DNA of 64,000 bases, from the NCBI GenBank assembly GCA_038046785.1, contig JBBSVM010000004.1, positions 288,012-352,011 of the forward strand, written 5' to 3'. This document shows, one piece after another, positions 33,552 to 41,554 of this stretch. A program made the position numbers and the translations under genes. Numbering within the stretch: position 1 is the stretch's first letter; the number at the start of each line of letters is the position of its first letter. A model generated the notes under the pieces. The model did no database searches and was not told where the DNA came from. It saw only the letters and a program-made list of their open reading frames with translations. The stretch is from JAHFTW01 sp038046785. GTDB lineage: Archaea > Thermoplasmatota > E2 > JACPAO01 > JAHFTW01.

Positions 33552-33587
33552 GGGCTTGCGCTTCCCACCGAGGTCCAAAACCGGTGC

Positions 33588-34040
33588 TTACGGGACGGCG
33601 CGGACACCGATGAGTCCAATCAGCGCGAGCCCAAGCAGGAAAAAGCCGAGGAGCCCAAAGTTCGTGGTGAAGCGATAGCCCCCATCGCGCAACGCGAAGC
33701 GGCGGTGGGCAAGGAAACTCAGGGCCGCCCAGGGCAAGGCCAGCGCGAGGTAGAGGCCCCCCGTCGGCTTGTGGCCGGCGACGACGAGGAAGCCGAACGT
33801 GACGAACCAGAGCCGCGTGAACGCCTCGTTCTGGGCGATGAGCCGAGGCGCCCCCACACTCCAGCGCGCATAGCAGGCCGCATGGGCCGCCATCAAACCC
33901 GCCAGAACCAAAGCGTGCCCGGCGGCGTGGCTCCACGGCATGGGCTGGAACGCGGTGGCGGCGTTCGGCACAAGCCGCAACACCGGAGCAAGGGCGGCAA
34001 ACGGCAACAGTGCGAGGGCAACGCGACCGGCGTTTCGCAT
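33588..34040 (-). CDS. Small integral membrane protein (hypothetical)
   Basis: A 150-residue protein with four to five predicted membrane helices and short loops (for example LALALPWAALSFL and LGFFLLGLALIGLIG). His-rich segments (SHAAGHALVLAGLMAAHAAC) are noticeable. No family is recognised. Its start touches the last base of the DUF63 gene, so the two are probably co-transcribed and may work together in the membrane. Confidence 0.6.
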   Translation of the reverse strand: MRNAGRVALALLPFAALAPVLRLVPNAATAFQPMPWSHAAGHALVLAGLMAAHAACYARWSVGAPRLIAQNEAFTRLWFVTFGFLVVAGHKPTGGLYLALALPWAALSFLAHRRFALRDGGYRFTTNFGLLGFFLLGLALIGLIGVRAVP

Positions 34041-35428
34041 CAGACGCCCAGCGCCATGCGGACGAAGTCGCGGATGCCGGGGCCGAGTCCCACCATGATG
34101 ATGGCGAACTTCACCAGGCCGGTCAAGGTCGGGTTCGTCTTGGCATCCTTGTTGGCGTCGATGGCATAGATGACGAGAAGGCTGACGGCCAACTTGACGG
34201 TGGCGAAACCGATGAACGTCGGATACTGCTCAACGAAACCAAGGCCGAGGTTGGCACCAGCATCGCGCGTGACCTCGATGACCTTGGCCGAGAGAACATG
34301 CTTCTCATCATAGCCGCCAGTGTCGATGCCAATCGCGGTGGCGAACCCATCCAGCATCTGCGAACCGATGAGAAGCAGGTTGATGGGTTGCAGGAGGGCG
34401 CGGCTGAAATCGCGCGCCTTTCCTTTGCCCTTGCCTTCGAAGCGGCCCACCGTGAAGAGGCCAAAGAGGAACGCGAGGCCTGCAACGGCCGCGGCCAGTA
34501 CGGGGGCGAGGAGGGCGGTGGGGAGCGGGTTGCGCTGCGGGAACCAGGGCTCGGATTGGAACAGGGCGACGTAGCCGAGCGCGAGGAGGATCCAGCCGAG
34601 ACTCATCCAGCCGACGAGGGCTGCGGGGTCGATGCGGCCGATGCGGCGGAAGTGGCGCGCCGTGAGGAGGTAGACGCCAAGGCCCATCAGCGTGACGTAG
34701 ACCGGGTTGATGTAGTGGGTGACCTGGTTCCAGGGTTGCAGCCAGGCAACCAGGTAGAGGAGAATCGGGGTCGCGACGATGAAGAGAAGTTTCTGCAGCG
34801 CCAATTCCAGATTCGCCTTCTCAGCGACGCCCTTCAGGTAGTGGCCGATGAGAAGGCTCGCAACACCGCCAACGCCAAAAAGCAGGTAGATGGGCGGCGT
34901 GATGAAGAAGTACTGCAGCGGCGTCGCAAGGAGTCCGACATCTTCCATGACGTGGAAGATGGAGCCGGCGACGACCCAGCCGGTGGCGCCGATGATGAGC
35001 TTGCTGTCCATCGGCACTTTGGTGCGCTGCAGAATCTGCGAGATGCCAAGCAGGCAGAGGCCGAGCAGGATGGCCCAGCTCGCCGTGTTGATGATGTTGT
35101 ATCCCGAGGTTGCCTCGATGCCGGTCGCCCCGTTCGGGCAGAAGTTCGGCGTGGTCGTTCCGTCGGGGCAGAGCAGGAGACGAGCGTGGTTCTCAGCGTC
35201 CGCCTGGATGGGGCCCCAGTAGTAGGGCCAGACGAATCCGTCGTAGACCGTCTCCGGGGCGACGGCGGCGCCCGCTGCGATGAGGAGCGGAATCCCGACG
35301 AGGAGTGCCGGGACCGTGTACCAGGGAAGCCGTTCGAGGAGTCCGGGGCGGGCGGGCGCGGAGCCGGGGGGAGCCGCGGCTGTGGCGGGTGGCGTCGCAT
35401 CGGCGGGAGCGGGAGTCGAATCGCTCAT
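34040..35428 (-). CDS. DUF63 family archaeal membrane protein
   Basis: A 462-residue polytopic protein with about ten membrane helices. The N-terminal tail is Ala/Pro-rich and cytoplasmic. YDGFVWPYYWGPIQADAE, FHVMEDVGLL (HxxEDxG) and NIINTASWAILLG match the archaeal DUF63 family, whose function is unknown. Conserved charged residues inside helices suggest transport or catalysis. The ATG at 35428 is used; another in-frame ATG at 35446 lies closer to the TATA-like CCATAACT (35456-35463) than expected for a leaderless start. Confidence 0.8.
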   Translation of the reverse strand: MSDSTPAPADATPPATAAAPPGSAPARPGLLERLPWYTVPALLVGIPLLIAAGAAVAPETVYDGFVWPYYWGPIQADAENHARLLLCPDGTTTPNFCPNGATGIEATSGYNIINTASWAILLGLCLLGISQILQRTKVPMDSKLIIGATGWVVAGSIFHVMEDVGLLATPLQYFFITPPIYLLFGVGGVASLLIGHYLKGVAEKANLELALQKLLFIVATPILLYLVAWLQPWNQVTHYINPVYVTLMGLGVYLLTARHFRRIGRIDPAALVGWMSLGWILLALGYVALFQSEPWFPQRNPLPTALLAPVLAAAVAGLAFLFGLFTVGRFEGKGKGKARDFSRALLQPINLLLIGSQMLDGFATAIGIDTGGYDEKHVLSAKVIEVTRDAGANLGLGFVEQYPTFIGFATVKLAVSLLVIYAIDANKDAKTNPTLTGLVKFAIIMVGLGPGIRDFVRMALGV

Positions 35429-35526
35429 GGAACGTCGGTTGGACATGGGGTCGGGCCATAACTGTAGTGGATGGTTCGGACGCGTCGGCCACAAGCCGTA
35501 TCAGGAAAACCCGGCTCGCCCGCGTC

Positions 35527-36543
35527 GTGGCACGGGGCTTGGACCGGGTGGACCTGCAGATGTCCATCCTGGTCATCTTCTGGGGCACCGCGTTCCTCGC
35601 CATCAAAGTGGTGGGCGAGACCCTCGACCCTTACCAGCTCACCTGGTACCGTTACGCCCCGTTCCCGTTGCTGTACGGCGTCTATCTCCTGGCGCGCCGC
35701 AGCGCTACCTTCGCCCAAGTGACGGGACGGGACTGGATTGCGATGGCCGTCCTCGGATTCTTCGGCGTCGTCGGCTACCATTTTCCGCTCAACTGGGGGC
35801 TGCACGACGCCTCCGACGGCATCGTCGTGACGGGCGCCACGGGCAGCATCCTTGTCGCCACGGGCCCGCTCTGGACCCTTCTGCTTGCCGTGGCGCTTGG
35901 CCGCGAAAAAGTCACCCGCCGCGCCCTGTTGGGCTCACTCGTGGCCTTCGCTGGAGTGGCGGTGGTGGTCCTGCTTGGCAAAGGACAGGCGGAACTGACG
36001 GTTGCGGCGAAGGCGGCCGTCATCCTGCTCGCCCCCATCAGTTGGTCGTTCTACTCCATTTTCGGCAAGCCGCTTGCCGAGCGCTACGGCGGCCTCTTCT
36101 TCACCGGCGTCAGCCTGAGCCTCGGCACCTTCACGCTCCTTCCGCTCGCATTCCAGTACGGCACGGCGCCGTTGGCGGCTCTGCGCGGCGACCAATGGGG
36201 CTGGCTTTTGTTCCTCGCGCTCGCCTGCACGGCGGCGGGCTACGCGATCTGGAACACCGCCCTCAAACAGCGCAGCGCGTCGCAGGTTGCGGTCTTCATC
36301 TACGCCCAACCGGTCGTCACCGCCGTCGTCGGCGCCCTGCTGTTTGGTGTGAGCCTCACGCCCTGGTTCATCGCCGGTTCCGCCCTCGTTCTCGCCGGCG
36401 TCATCCAGGTCAACAAGGCGCGACTCGCCGCATCCACTCCGACTCCGCCTTCGTTGCAGATGGCGCAGATTCTGCCACCAAAACCATCTGCGCAATCTGA
36501 GAAATCTTCGACCTCGTTGTCGGAGCCGGTTGCGAAGCCTTAA
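35527..36543 (+). CDS. EamA/DMT-superfamily transporter
   Basis: A 338-residue permease with ten membrane helices in two EamA repeats; VIFWGTAFLAIKVVGETLDPYQLTWYRY-type start (FWGTAFLAIK) and SFYSIFGKPLAERYG mark the two halves. It probably exports metabolites or amino acids. The GTG at 35527 is chosen because GTATCAGG lies 26 nt upstream; ATG 35560 is the alternative. The last 29 residues after NKARLAAS are encoded by palindromic element copy B (LQMAQILPPKPSAQSEKSS), an unusual cytoplasmic tail. The threonine ammonia-lyase gene follows 25 nt later. Confidence 0.88.
   Translation: MARGLDRVDLQMSILVIFWGTAFLAIKVVGETLDPYQLTWYRYAPFPLLYGVYLLARRSATFAQVTGRDWIAMAVLGFFGVVGYHFPLNWGLHDASDGIVVTGATGSILVATGPLWTLLLAVALGREKVTRRALLGSLVAFAGVAVVVLLGKGQAELTVAAKAAVILLAPISWSFYSIFGKPLAERYGGLFFTGVSLSLGTFTLLPLAFQYGTAPLAALRGDQWGWLLFLALACTAAGYAIWNTALKQRSASQVAVFIYAQPVVTAVVGALLFGVSLTPWFIAGSALVLAGVIQVNKARLAASTPTPPSLQMAQILPPKPSAQSEKSSTSLSEPVAKP
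36456..36513. repeat. Palindromic 9-nt-unit element, copy B (coding)
   Basis: GCAGATGGCGCAGATT on the left and CAATCTGAGAAATCT on the right, with a shorter internal ATCTGCGC. It forms the translated 3' end of the transporter gene. The frame used (CAG-ATx ... TCT-GxG) is the same as in the two copies inside etfA. Confidence 0.8.
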
Positions 36544-36544
36544 C
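36540..36544 (+). promoter_or_regulatory. TATA-like box for threonine ammonia-lyase
   Basis: TTAAC centred 27 nt upstream of the ATG at 36569; it overlaps the transporter's stop codon and supports the ATG over an upstream in-frame alternative at 36530. Confidence 0.45.
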
Positions 36545-36568
36545 GATTTCATCCCGGTCAGCGCGGCA

Positions 36569-37789
36569 ATGACGCTGGTGGACCTGCAGACCGTTCGGGC
36601 CGCCCACGAGCGCATCAAGTCGCAGGTGCGTCACACCCCGGTGCGCAAATCACAGAGCCTGGCCGCACTCACCGGCGCCTCCGCATTCCACCTGAAAATG
36701 GAGAACTTCCAGCTCACCGGCTCGTTCAAAGTGCGCGGGGCGCTCAACAAGATTCAATCTCTCTCTGCCGCCGAACGCGCCAAGGGTGTCGTCGCGGCGA
36801 GTGCGGGCAACCACGCGCAGGGAGTCGCCTACGCCGCTCGCCAAGCTGGCGTCGCGTGCGACATCTTCATGCCCGAGGAGGCGAGCATCGCCAAGGTCGC
36901 CGCCACCAAAGGCTACGGCGCCCGCGTCCACCTCAAGGGGCGGGATTACCAGGAGGCATTCGAGCACGCGAGCCGCTACGCGGCCGAGAAGGGCGCTTGC
37001 TACGTGCACGCCTTCGACGACGACGCCGTCCTCGCCGGCCAGGGCACCATTGGTCTGGAGCTGCTCGCCGACATCCCCAACCTCGACACGGTCCTGATTC
37101 CGATCGGCGGAGGCGGCCTCATCTCCGGCATTGCCACCGCGCTCAAGGGCATCAACCCGAAGATTCGCGTCATCGGCGTCCAGGCGGCGGGCGCCAGCAC
37201 CATCGCTCCAAGCCTCCAGAAAGGCAGCCCCGTCACCCTCGACCACGCGGAGACCATGGCGGACGGCATCGCCGTGCGCAAAGTCGGAGCGACGACCTGG
37301 AAACACATCCAAGCGCACGTCGACGAGGTGGTCACCGTGGAGGAGCCGGAGATCGCCGCCGCCATCCTGCACCTCCTTGAGCGCGCCAAAGTGGTCGCCG
37401 AAGGCGCCGGCGCCGTGGCGCTCGCCGCCGCGATGCATCACAAGGTGGACCTCAAGGGGCGCACCGTCGCCTGCCTCGTCTCCGGCGGCAACATCGACCT
37501 CACGCTCGTCAATCGCATCCTCCGTCAAGGCCTGGTCAAGGAGGGTCGCGTCGCCGTCATCGAAGCAGAAATCTCCGACCGGCCCGGCTCGCTCGCGACG
37601 TTCCTCCAGTTGCTCGGCAAGCACAAAGCGTCGGTCATCGACCTGCACCACGACCGTGACCGGCTCGACTTGAGCCTCAACCGCACCGGCGTCGAAGTGC
37701 ACGTCGAAACGCGCGGCCCCGAGCACATCGCAGAGCTGCGCCGCGTCCTGCGCGACGCCAACTACAAGGCGACCATCAATGGTTCCTGA
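36569..37789 (+). CDS. ilvA: Threonine ammonia-lyase with ACT domain
   Basis: A 406-residue PLP enzyme that deaminates threonine to 2-oxobutanoate. The Schiff-base Lys is in SFKVRGALNK (about residues 50-59), the substrate loop is ASAGNHAQGVA, the phosphate cup is IGGGGLISG, and CLVSGGNIDL closes the active site. The C-terminal 75 residues form an ACT domain (AVIEAEISDRPGSLATFLQLLG), so allosteric control by an amino acid is likely, as in biosynthetic or TdcB/IlvA-type enzymes. It stands behind a transporter and may share its transcript. Confidence 0.93.
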   Translation: MTLVDLQTVRAAHERIKSQVRHTPVRKSQSLAALTGASAFHLKMENFQLTGSFKVRGALNKIQSLSAAERAKGVVAASAGNHAQGVAYAARQAGVACDIFMPEEASIAKVAATKGYGARVHLKGRDYQEAFEHASRYAAEKGACYVHAFDDDAVLAGQGTIGLELLADIPNLDTVLIPIGGGGLISGIATALKGINPKIRVIGVQAAGASTIAPSLQKGSPVTLDHAETMADGIAVRKVGATTWKHIQAHVDEVVTVEEPEIAAAILHLLERAKVVAEGAGAVALAAAMHHKVDLKGRTVACLVSGGNIDLTLVNRILRQGLVKEGRVAVIEAEISDRPGSLATFLQLLGKHKASVIDLHHDRDRLDLSLNRTGVEVHVETRGPEHIAELRRVLRDANYKATINGS

Positions 37790-37801
37790 CGCCCACCGGG
37801 C

Positions 37802-37858
37802 CGCAGATGACGCAGATTTCTCAGATTACGACCAGAGTCGAATCTGCGCAATCTGCGA
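37802..37858. repeat. Palindromic 9-nt-unit element, copy C
   Basis: Three left units (CGCAGATGA, CGCAGATTT, CTCAGATTA), a 12-nt spacer CGACCAGAGTCG that is itself nearly palindromic, and two right units (AATCTGCGC, AATCTGCG). It lies between two convergent genes (ilvA and the DUF4870-like gene), like copy A. Confidence 0.88.
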
Positions 37859-37882
37859 GGCGATCGAAGACGCACAGCATTG

Positions 37883-38275
37883 TCAGAGCCAGTAAACGGC
37901 AAGATCCCAGACGGGACGCAGACGAGTGAACCGGCCGCGCGCAGCAGCGATGGCTCCGATGACCAGATACGCCAGCCCGACGACGAAGAGGAGCGCCGAG
38001 AGGATGGCGGCGTCCACCGGTGCCGCCTTGGTGCCGTTGCGCGCGAAGGCGTAGAAGCCGGAGAGCATCAGAAGCACAAGGAACGCGATGGTGAGGACGC
38101 CCCCCTGCAGAGCGTGGAAACGGGCCAGCCGGTCGCCGCGCGCACCCAGGAGCGGCACCAGGAAGAGGCCGGGCAGCGGGATGTAGGCGAGCCAAGCGAC
38201 CGCGCGGCCGTTCACGCACCACCCACCGATGCCAACCCCTTCAAGTTTGCCGATGGGGTTATGCGACCTCTCCAA
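37883..38275 (-). CDS. DUF4870-like small membrane protein
   Basis: A 130-residue protein with three membrane helices. AWLAYIPLPGLFLVPLLGARGDRLARFHALQGG-type sequence (with RFHALQGG) matches the DUF4870/Tic20-like pattern of small membrane proteins with unknown function. The start is uncertain: the ATG at 38275 gives a 27-residue tail before the first helix, while the GTG at 38215 would start directly at it. It diverges from the aldolase gene and ends 24 nt from repeat copy C. Confidence 0.65.
   Translation of the reverse strand: MERSHNPIGKLEGVGIGGWCVNGRAVAWLAYIPLPGLFLVPLLGARGDRLARFHALQGGVLTIAFLVLLMLSGFYAFARNGTKAAPVDAAILSALLFVVGLAYLVIGAIAAARGRFTRLRPVWDLAVYWL
38259..38263 (+). promoter_or_regulatory. 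TATA-like box for the aldolase gene
   Basis: TTATG centred 26 nt upstream of the GTG at 38287, predicting a leaderless transcript. Confidence 0.5.
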
Positions 38276-38286
38276 GTGGGCGGCTC

Positions 38287-39300
38287 GTGAGCCTCTCCGC
38301 CGCCCTCAAGACGAAACTGGAGACGACCGCGATGGCGCTCGTTGCAAGCCCGAAAGGCATCCTCGCCGCAGACGAGTCGAACGCCACCATCGCCAAGCGC
38401 TTCGAGGCGCTCGGCATCGCCAACTCCGAGACGATGCGGCGCGATTACCGCCACACCCTCTTCACCAGCCCCGGACTCAACAGCACCATCTCCGGCGTCA
38501 TCCTCTACGACGAGACCATCCGCCAGAAGGCGCCCGACGGAAGGCCGCTCACCGACCTGCTGCTCAAGCAGGGCGTCCTGCCCGGCATCAAAGTGGACAC
38601 CGGTGCCAAAGAGATGGCCGGCTGGCCCGGCGAGAAGATCACGGAAGGGCTCGACGGGCTGCGCGAGCGGCTCGCCGAGTACGCCAAGCTCGGAGCCGCC
38701 TTCACGAAGTGGCGCGCCGTCCTCACCATCGGCCCCGGCACGCCGACGGCGGCGAACCTGCACGCCAACGCGCACGCCCTCGCTCGCTACGCGGCACTCG
38801 CGCAGGAGGCAGGCCTCGTCCCCATCGTCGAGCCGGAGGTGCTCATGGACGCCGACAACACCCTCGAAGTGTGCGAGGCGGTCACCGGCCAGGCGCTGCA
38901 GAACCTCTTCAGCGAACTCAAGACGATGGGCGTCCACCTCCCCGGCATCCTGCTCAAGCCCAACATGGTCATCGCGGGCAAGAAGTGCCCCAAGCAGGCG
39001 ACCGCACAACAGGTCGCGGAGCGCACCGTCAAGACGCTCAAGGCGCACGTTCCCACCACCGTCCCCGGCATCGTCTTCCTCTCGGGCGGGCAGACTCCGG
39101 AACAGGCGACCGACCACCTGCGCATCATGAACGGCCTCGGCCCGCTGCCCTGGGCGCTTTCGTTCAGCTACGGCCGCGCCCTGCAGGAACCGGCGCTCAA
39201 GGCGTGGGGCGGCAAGGCAGCCAACGTCAAGGCAGCACAGACTGCGTTCCAGAAGGTTGCCAACGCCAACGCGGCGGCGACGAAAGGCAAAACGCAGTAG
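38287..39300 (+). CDS. Class I fructose-bisphosphate aldolase (bacterial/eukaryotic type)
   Basis: A 337-residue Schiff-base aldolase of the classical animal/plant/bacterial family. Hallmarks are KGILAADES near residues 23-31, TSPGLNSTISGVILYDET, KWRAVLTIG with a conserved Lys, IVEPEVLMDADNTLE, the Schiff-base Lys224 in ILLKPNMV, and FLSGGQTPEQATDHL. It is not the DhnA-type archaeal aldolase or the bifunctional aldolase/phosphatase usual in archaea, so horizontal acquisition is likely. The GTG at 38287 is supported by a TATA-like box. The phosphofructokinase gene lies downstream on the same strand. Confidence 0.93.
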   Translation: MSLSAALKTKLETTAMALVASPKGILAADESNATIAKRFEALGIANSETMRRDYRHTLFTSPGLNSTISGVILYDETIRQKAPDGRPLTDLLLKQGVLPGIKVDTGAKEMAGWPGEKITEGLDGLRERLAEYAKLGAAFTKWRAVLTIGPGTPTAANLHANAHALARYAALAQEAGLVPIVEPEVLMDADNTLEVCEAVTGQALQNLFSELKTMGVHLPGILLKPNMVIAGKKCPKQATAQQVAERTVKTLKAHVPTTVPGIVFLSGGQTPEQATDHLRIMNGLGPLPWALSFSYGRALQEPALKAWGGKAANVKAAQTAFQKVANANAAATKGKTQ

Positions 39301-39304
39301 GAAC

Positions 39305-39547
39305 ATGCCCGCCGCACGTTGGGTCGGAGCGGTTCTGCTTTTGCTTGGAGTTGGCATTCTCTGCACTCCACTTGTTATTCTTACCTACGGGGAGAACTGG
39401 CCGATCAAATCGCAAGGGATTCTTCTCTTTCCTTTCGCGGTGATCGTTGGGGGTTTCTTGGTGGTTCTCGGTAGCGTCATGCTGGGCCAGCGTGGGTCCG
39501 ACGAAGCGCGCCTTGCTCAAGCCCATGCGTGGCGTCAGCGCCGTTAG
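39305..39547 (+). CDS. Small two-helix membrane protein (80 aa)
   Basis: A short hydrophobic protein with two predicted membrane helices (WVGAVLLLLGVGILCTPLVIL and FPFAVIVGGFLVVLGSVML) joined by a polar loop, ending in a basic tail. It starts 4 nt after the aldolase stop, so it is probably translated from the same transcript. Base composition is less GC-rich than its neighbours. No family is recognised. Confidence 0.55.
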   Translation: MPAARWVGAVLLLLGVGILCTPLVILTYGENWPIKSQGILLFPFAVIVGGFLVVLGSVMLGQRGSDEARLAQAHAWRQRR

Positions 39548-39563
39548 TTTCCGCGTCAAGCCC

Positions 39564-39568
39564 TTAAC
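39564..39568 (+). promoter_or_regulatory. TATA-like box for phosphofructokinase
   Basis: TTAAC centred 24 nt upstream of the GTG at 39590. Confidence 0.5.
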
Positions 39569-39589
39569 GGGCCTCGACCTCGCGCATCT

Positions 39590-40726
39590 GTGCCCACCCT
39601 CGGCGTCCTGAATGGCGGCGGCCCGGCCCCCGGCCTGAATGGAGTCATCAACGCCGTCACTCTCGCCGCCCGCGCCAAGGGATGGAAGGTCATCGGCATC
39701 CCGAAGGGCTACTCCAATCTCATCAAGGGCAACACCACCGCCTGCCGTGAACTGAACGAGGCCGACGTCGCCGGCATCGAGACGCAGGGCGGCAGCATCC
39801 TCTTCACGAGCCGCGCCAACCCGACGAAGAAACCGGAGGACATGGCAAGCGTGGTGGCCTCGCTCAAGGCGCTCGGCATCACGCACCTCGTCACCATCGG
39901 CGGCGACGACACCGCGACCGCGGCGATGAAAGCGGCCGCGGCCATGGGCGGCGCCATCCGCGTCGCGCACGTTCCCAAGACGATTGACAACGACCTGCCG
40001 CTGCCCGGCGAAGCTCCCACCTTCGGCTTCGAAACCGCCAAGCAGCTTGGCGCCCAACTCTGCAAGAACCTCCGCGTCGACGCCAAGACGACGGGCCGCT
40101 GGTATCTCGTCACCGCGATGGGCCGGAGCGCGGGTCACCTTGCCCTCTCGATGTGCGTCGGCTCCGGCAGCGACCTCGCCGTCATCGCCGAAGAGTTTCC
40201 GGCCGGCCCCATCAAGCTGGACGCCATCGTGTCACTCGTCGAGAAGGCCATTGCGAAGCGGCGCGCCGCTGGCCACGACTGGGGCCTCGTCGTCCTTGCC
40301 GAGGGCATCCTCGACCGCCTCGACCCCGCCGAATTGAAGGCCAAGGTCGGCACGCTGGAACTGGACGAGCATGGCAACCCGCGCATGAGCGAAGTGGACC
40401 TCGGCCGCGTCGTGCGCGACCAACTCGCCCCGCGCCTCAAGGCGAAAGGAGACGACACCGGCTTCATCACCAAAATCATCGGTTACGAACTGCGCTGCGC
40501 CGACCCCTGCGCCTTTGATGTTCAGTACACGCGCACCCTTGGCGCCGGTGCGGTGGATTTCCTTGCGAACGGGACTGGCGACGCCCTCATCGCTCTTGTT
40601 GACGGCAAAATCGCGCCGCTGCGCTTCGAGGAACTGAAGGACCCCGCGACGGGCAAAGTGCGCATCCGGCGCGTCAATGTCGAGGGCGCGCTGTGGAAGC
40701 AGAGTCTGGCGCTTCAGGCGCGCTGA
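39590..40726 (+). CDS. 6-phosphofructokinase, predicted PPi-dependent
   Basis: A 378-residue PfkA-family enzyme. The start LGVLNGGGPAPGLNGVI is the nucleotide/PPi loop. GGDD at about 103-106 (TIGGDDT) and PKTIDND at about 128-134 are the two positions that separate PPi-dependent enzymes (Asp and Lys) from ATP enzymes (Gly at both), so pyrophosphate is the predicted donor. MGRSAGHLAL and the sugar-binding EEFPAG complete the site. Archaea usually use ADP-dependent or PfkB-type kinases, so transfer from bacteria is likely. With the aldolase upstream it forms a small glycolytic cluster. The start is GTG. Confidence 0.88.
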   Translation: MPTLGVLNGGGPAPGLNGVINAVTLAARAKGWKVIGIPKGYSNLIKGNTTACRELNEADVAGIETQGGSILFTSRANPTKKPEDMASVVASLKALGITHLVTIGGDDTATAAMKAAAAMGGAIRVAHVPKTIDNDLPLPGEAPTFGFETAKQLGAQLCKNLRVDAKTTGRWYLVTAMGRSAGHLALSMCVGSGSDLAVIAEEFPAGPIKLDAIVSLVEKAIAKRRAAGHDWGLVVLAEGILDRLDPAELKAKVGTLELDEHGNPRMSEVDLGRVVRDQLAPRLKAKGDDTGFITKIIGYELRCADPCAFDVQYTRTLGAGAVDFLANGTGDALIALVDGKIAPLRFEELKDPATGKVRIRRVNVEGALWKQSLALQAR

Positions 40727-40762
40727 CGACCACCTCATTCACTTCACCGACTTTGTGTAAAT

Positions 40763-41554
40763 CTACCGAAGATTCCACCAATACATGTCATCATCAGGAT
40801 AGTACGACTCTGACAGATGCGAAGAGCTGGTTGCTCGTCCGACACAACTCCCATCAGGTCGGCAGTCCGGCGGAATGAAAGTTGAAACGACAAGGCCAAC
40901 GCGAATTTCAGTCTCCCGTACGCGTTCTGGGTACATGCTTGTGAAATTGACTGATTTGGAGATGACCTCAAAATGGCCGGGGAATGGAACCTCGGTGCTG
41001 CTCTGATGGACCAGCAACGCAATCGCCGAAACCTGAAGTTTTCTGGTTTCGTTGTGGAATCGGATTTGGAATTCCGCTTTTGCGTTGACGTAACCAGATT
41101 GATTGACAGGCTCCATTGTCCAGTTCGCCAGACGGGCATCCAGGTCCGTTCCATTCACCCAAGTGCCTAAAATCGGAAATGGGACAACGGAGATGAGCTT
41201 GAACTGAGAGCCGAACCCCACCTTTGCTTCACCCATTGAGGCGGGTTGAACTGAATGCGACAGCGTTCGAGTCTCCCCTGGCGCCAACGTGAGTGTTTCA
41301 CAATTTGTCTCAACCCCGCTTTCGGTCCAACAGAAAATTTCCGCGGCCGCACGTTGTGCCGGATTCATCACGCTCGCGTAAAGTCGAATGTGGTTTCCAA
41401 AATAGACGGACGCTGGCGGAAACGCCTGCAGACTCACGATAAACGGAACGTTGGTCTGGGAACTGGAACTCAATTGAGCGGGCTTCTCAACGACTATGCA
41501 ACCTGAGAAGAGAAGAGCGAAAACTGCCAGTATGAAGACTCCACGAATGGTCAT
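40763..41554 (-). CDS. Hypothetical lipoprotein in an AT-rich patch
   Basis: A 263-residue protein with a signal peptide ending in the lipobox ALLFSGC (Cys18) and a beta-rich, Asn/Ser-rich body with no recognised family. A gene-long drop to roughly 45-50 % GC sets it apart from all neighbours and suggests recent acquisition. The ATG overlaps the stop of the cystathionine lyase gene (ATGA), so it has been joined to the end of that operon. The C-terminus is unusually rich in Ser, Tyr and Trp (SSSHLSESYYPDDDMYWW). Confidence 0.6.
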   Translation of the reverse strand: MTIRGVFILAVFALLFSGCIVVEKPAQLSSSSQTNVPFIVSLQAFPPASVYFGNHIRLYASVMNPAQRAAAEIFCWTESGVETNCETLTLAPGETRTLSHSVQPASMGEAKVGFGSQFKLISVVPFPILGTWVNGTDLDARLANWTMEPVNQSGYVNAKAEFQIRFHNETRKLQVSAIALLVHQSSTEVPFPGHFEVISKSVNFTSMYPERVRETEIRVGLVVSTFIPPDCRPDGSCVGRATSSSHLSESYYPDDDMYWWNLR

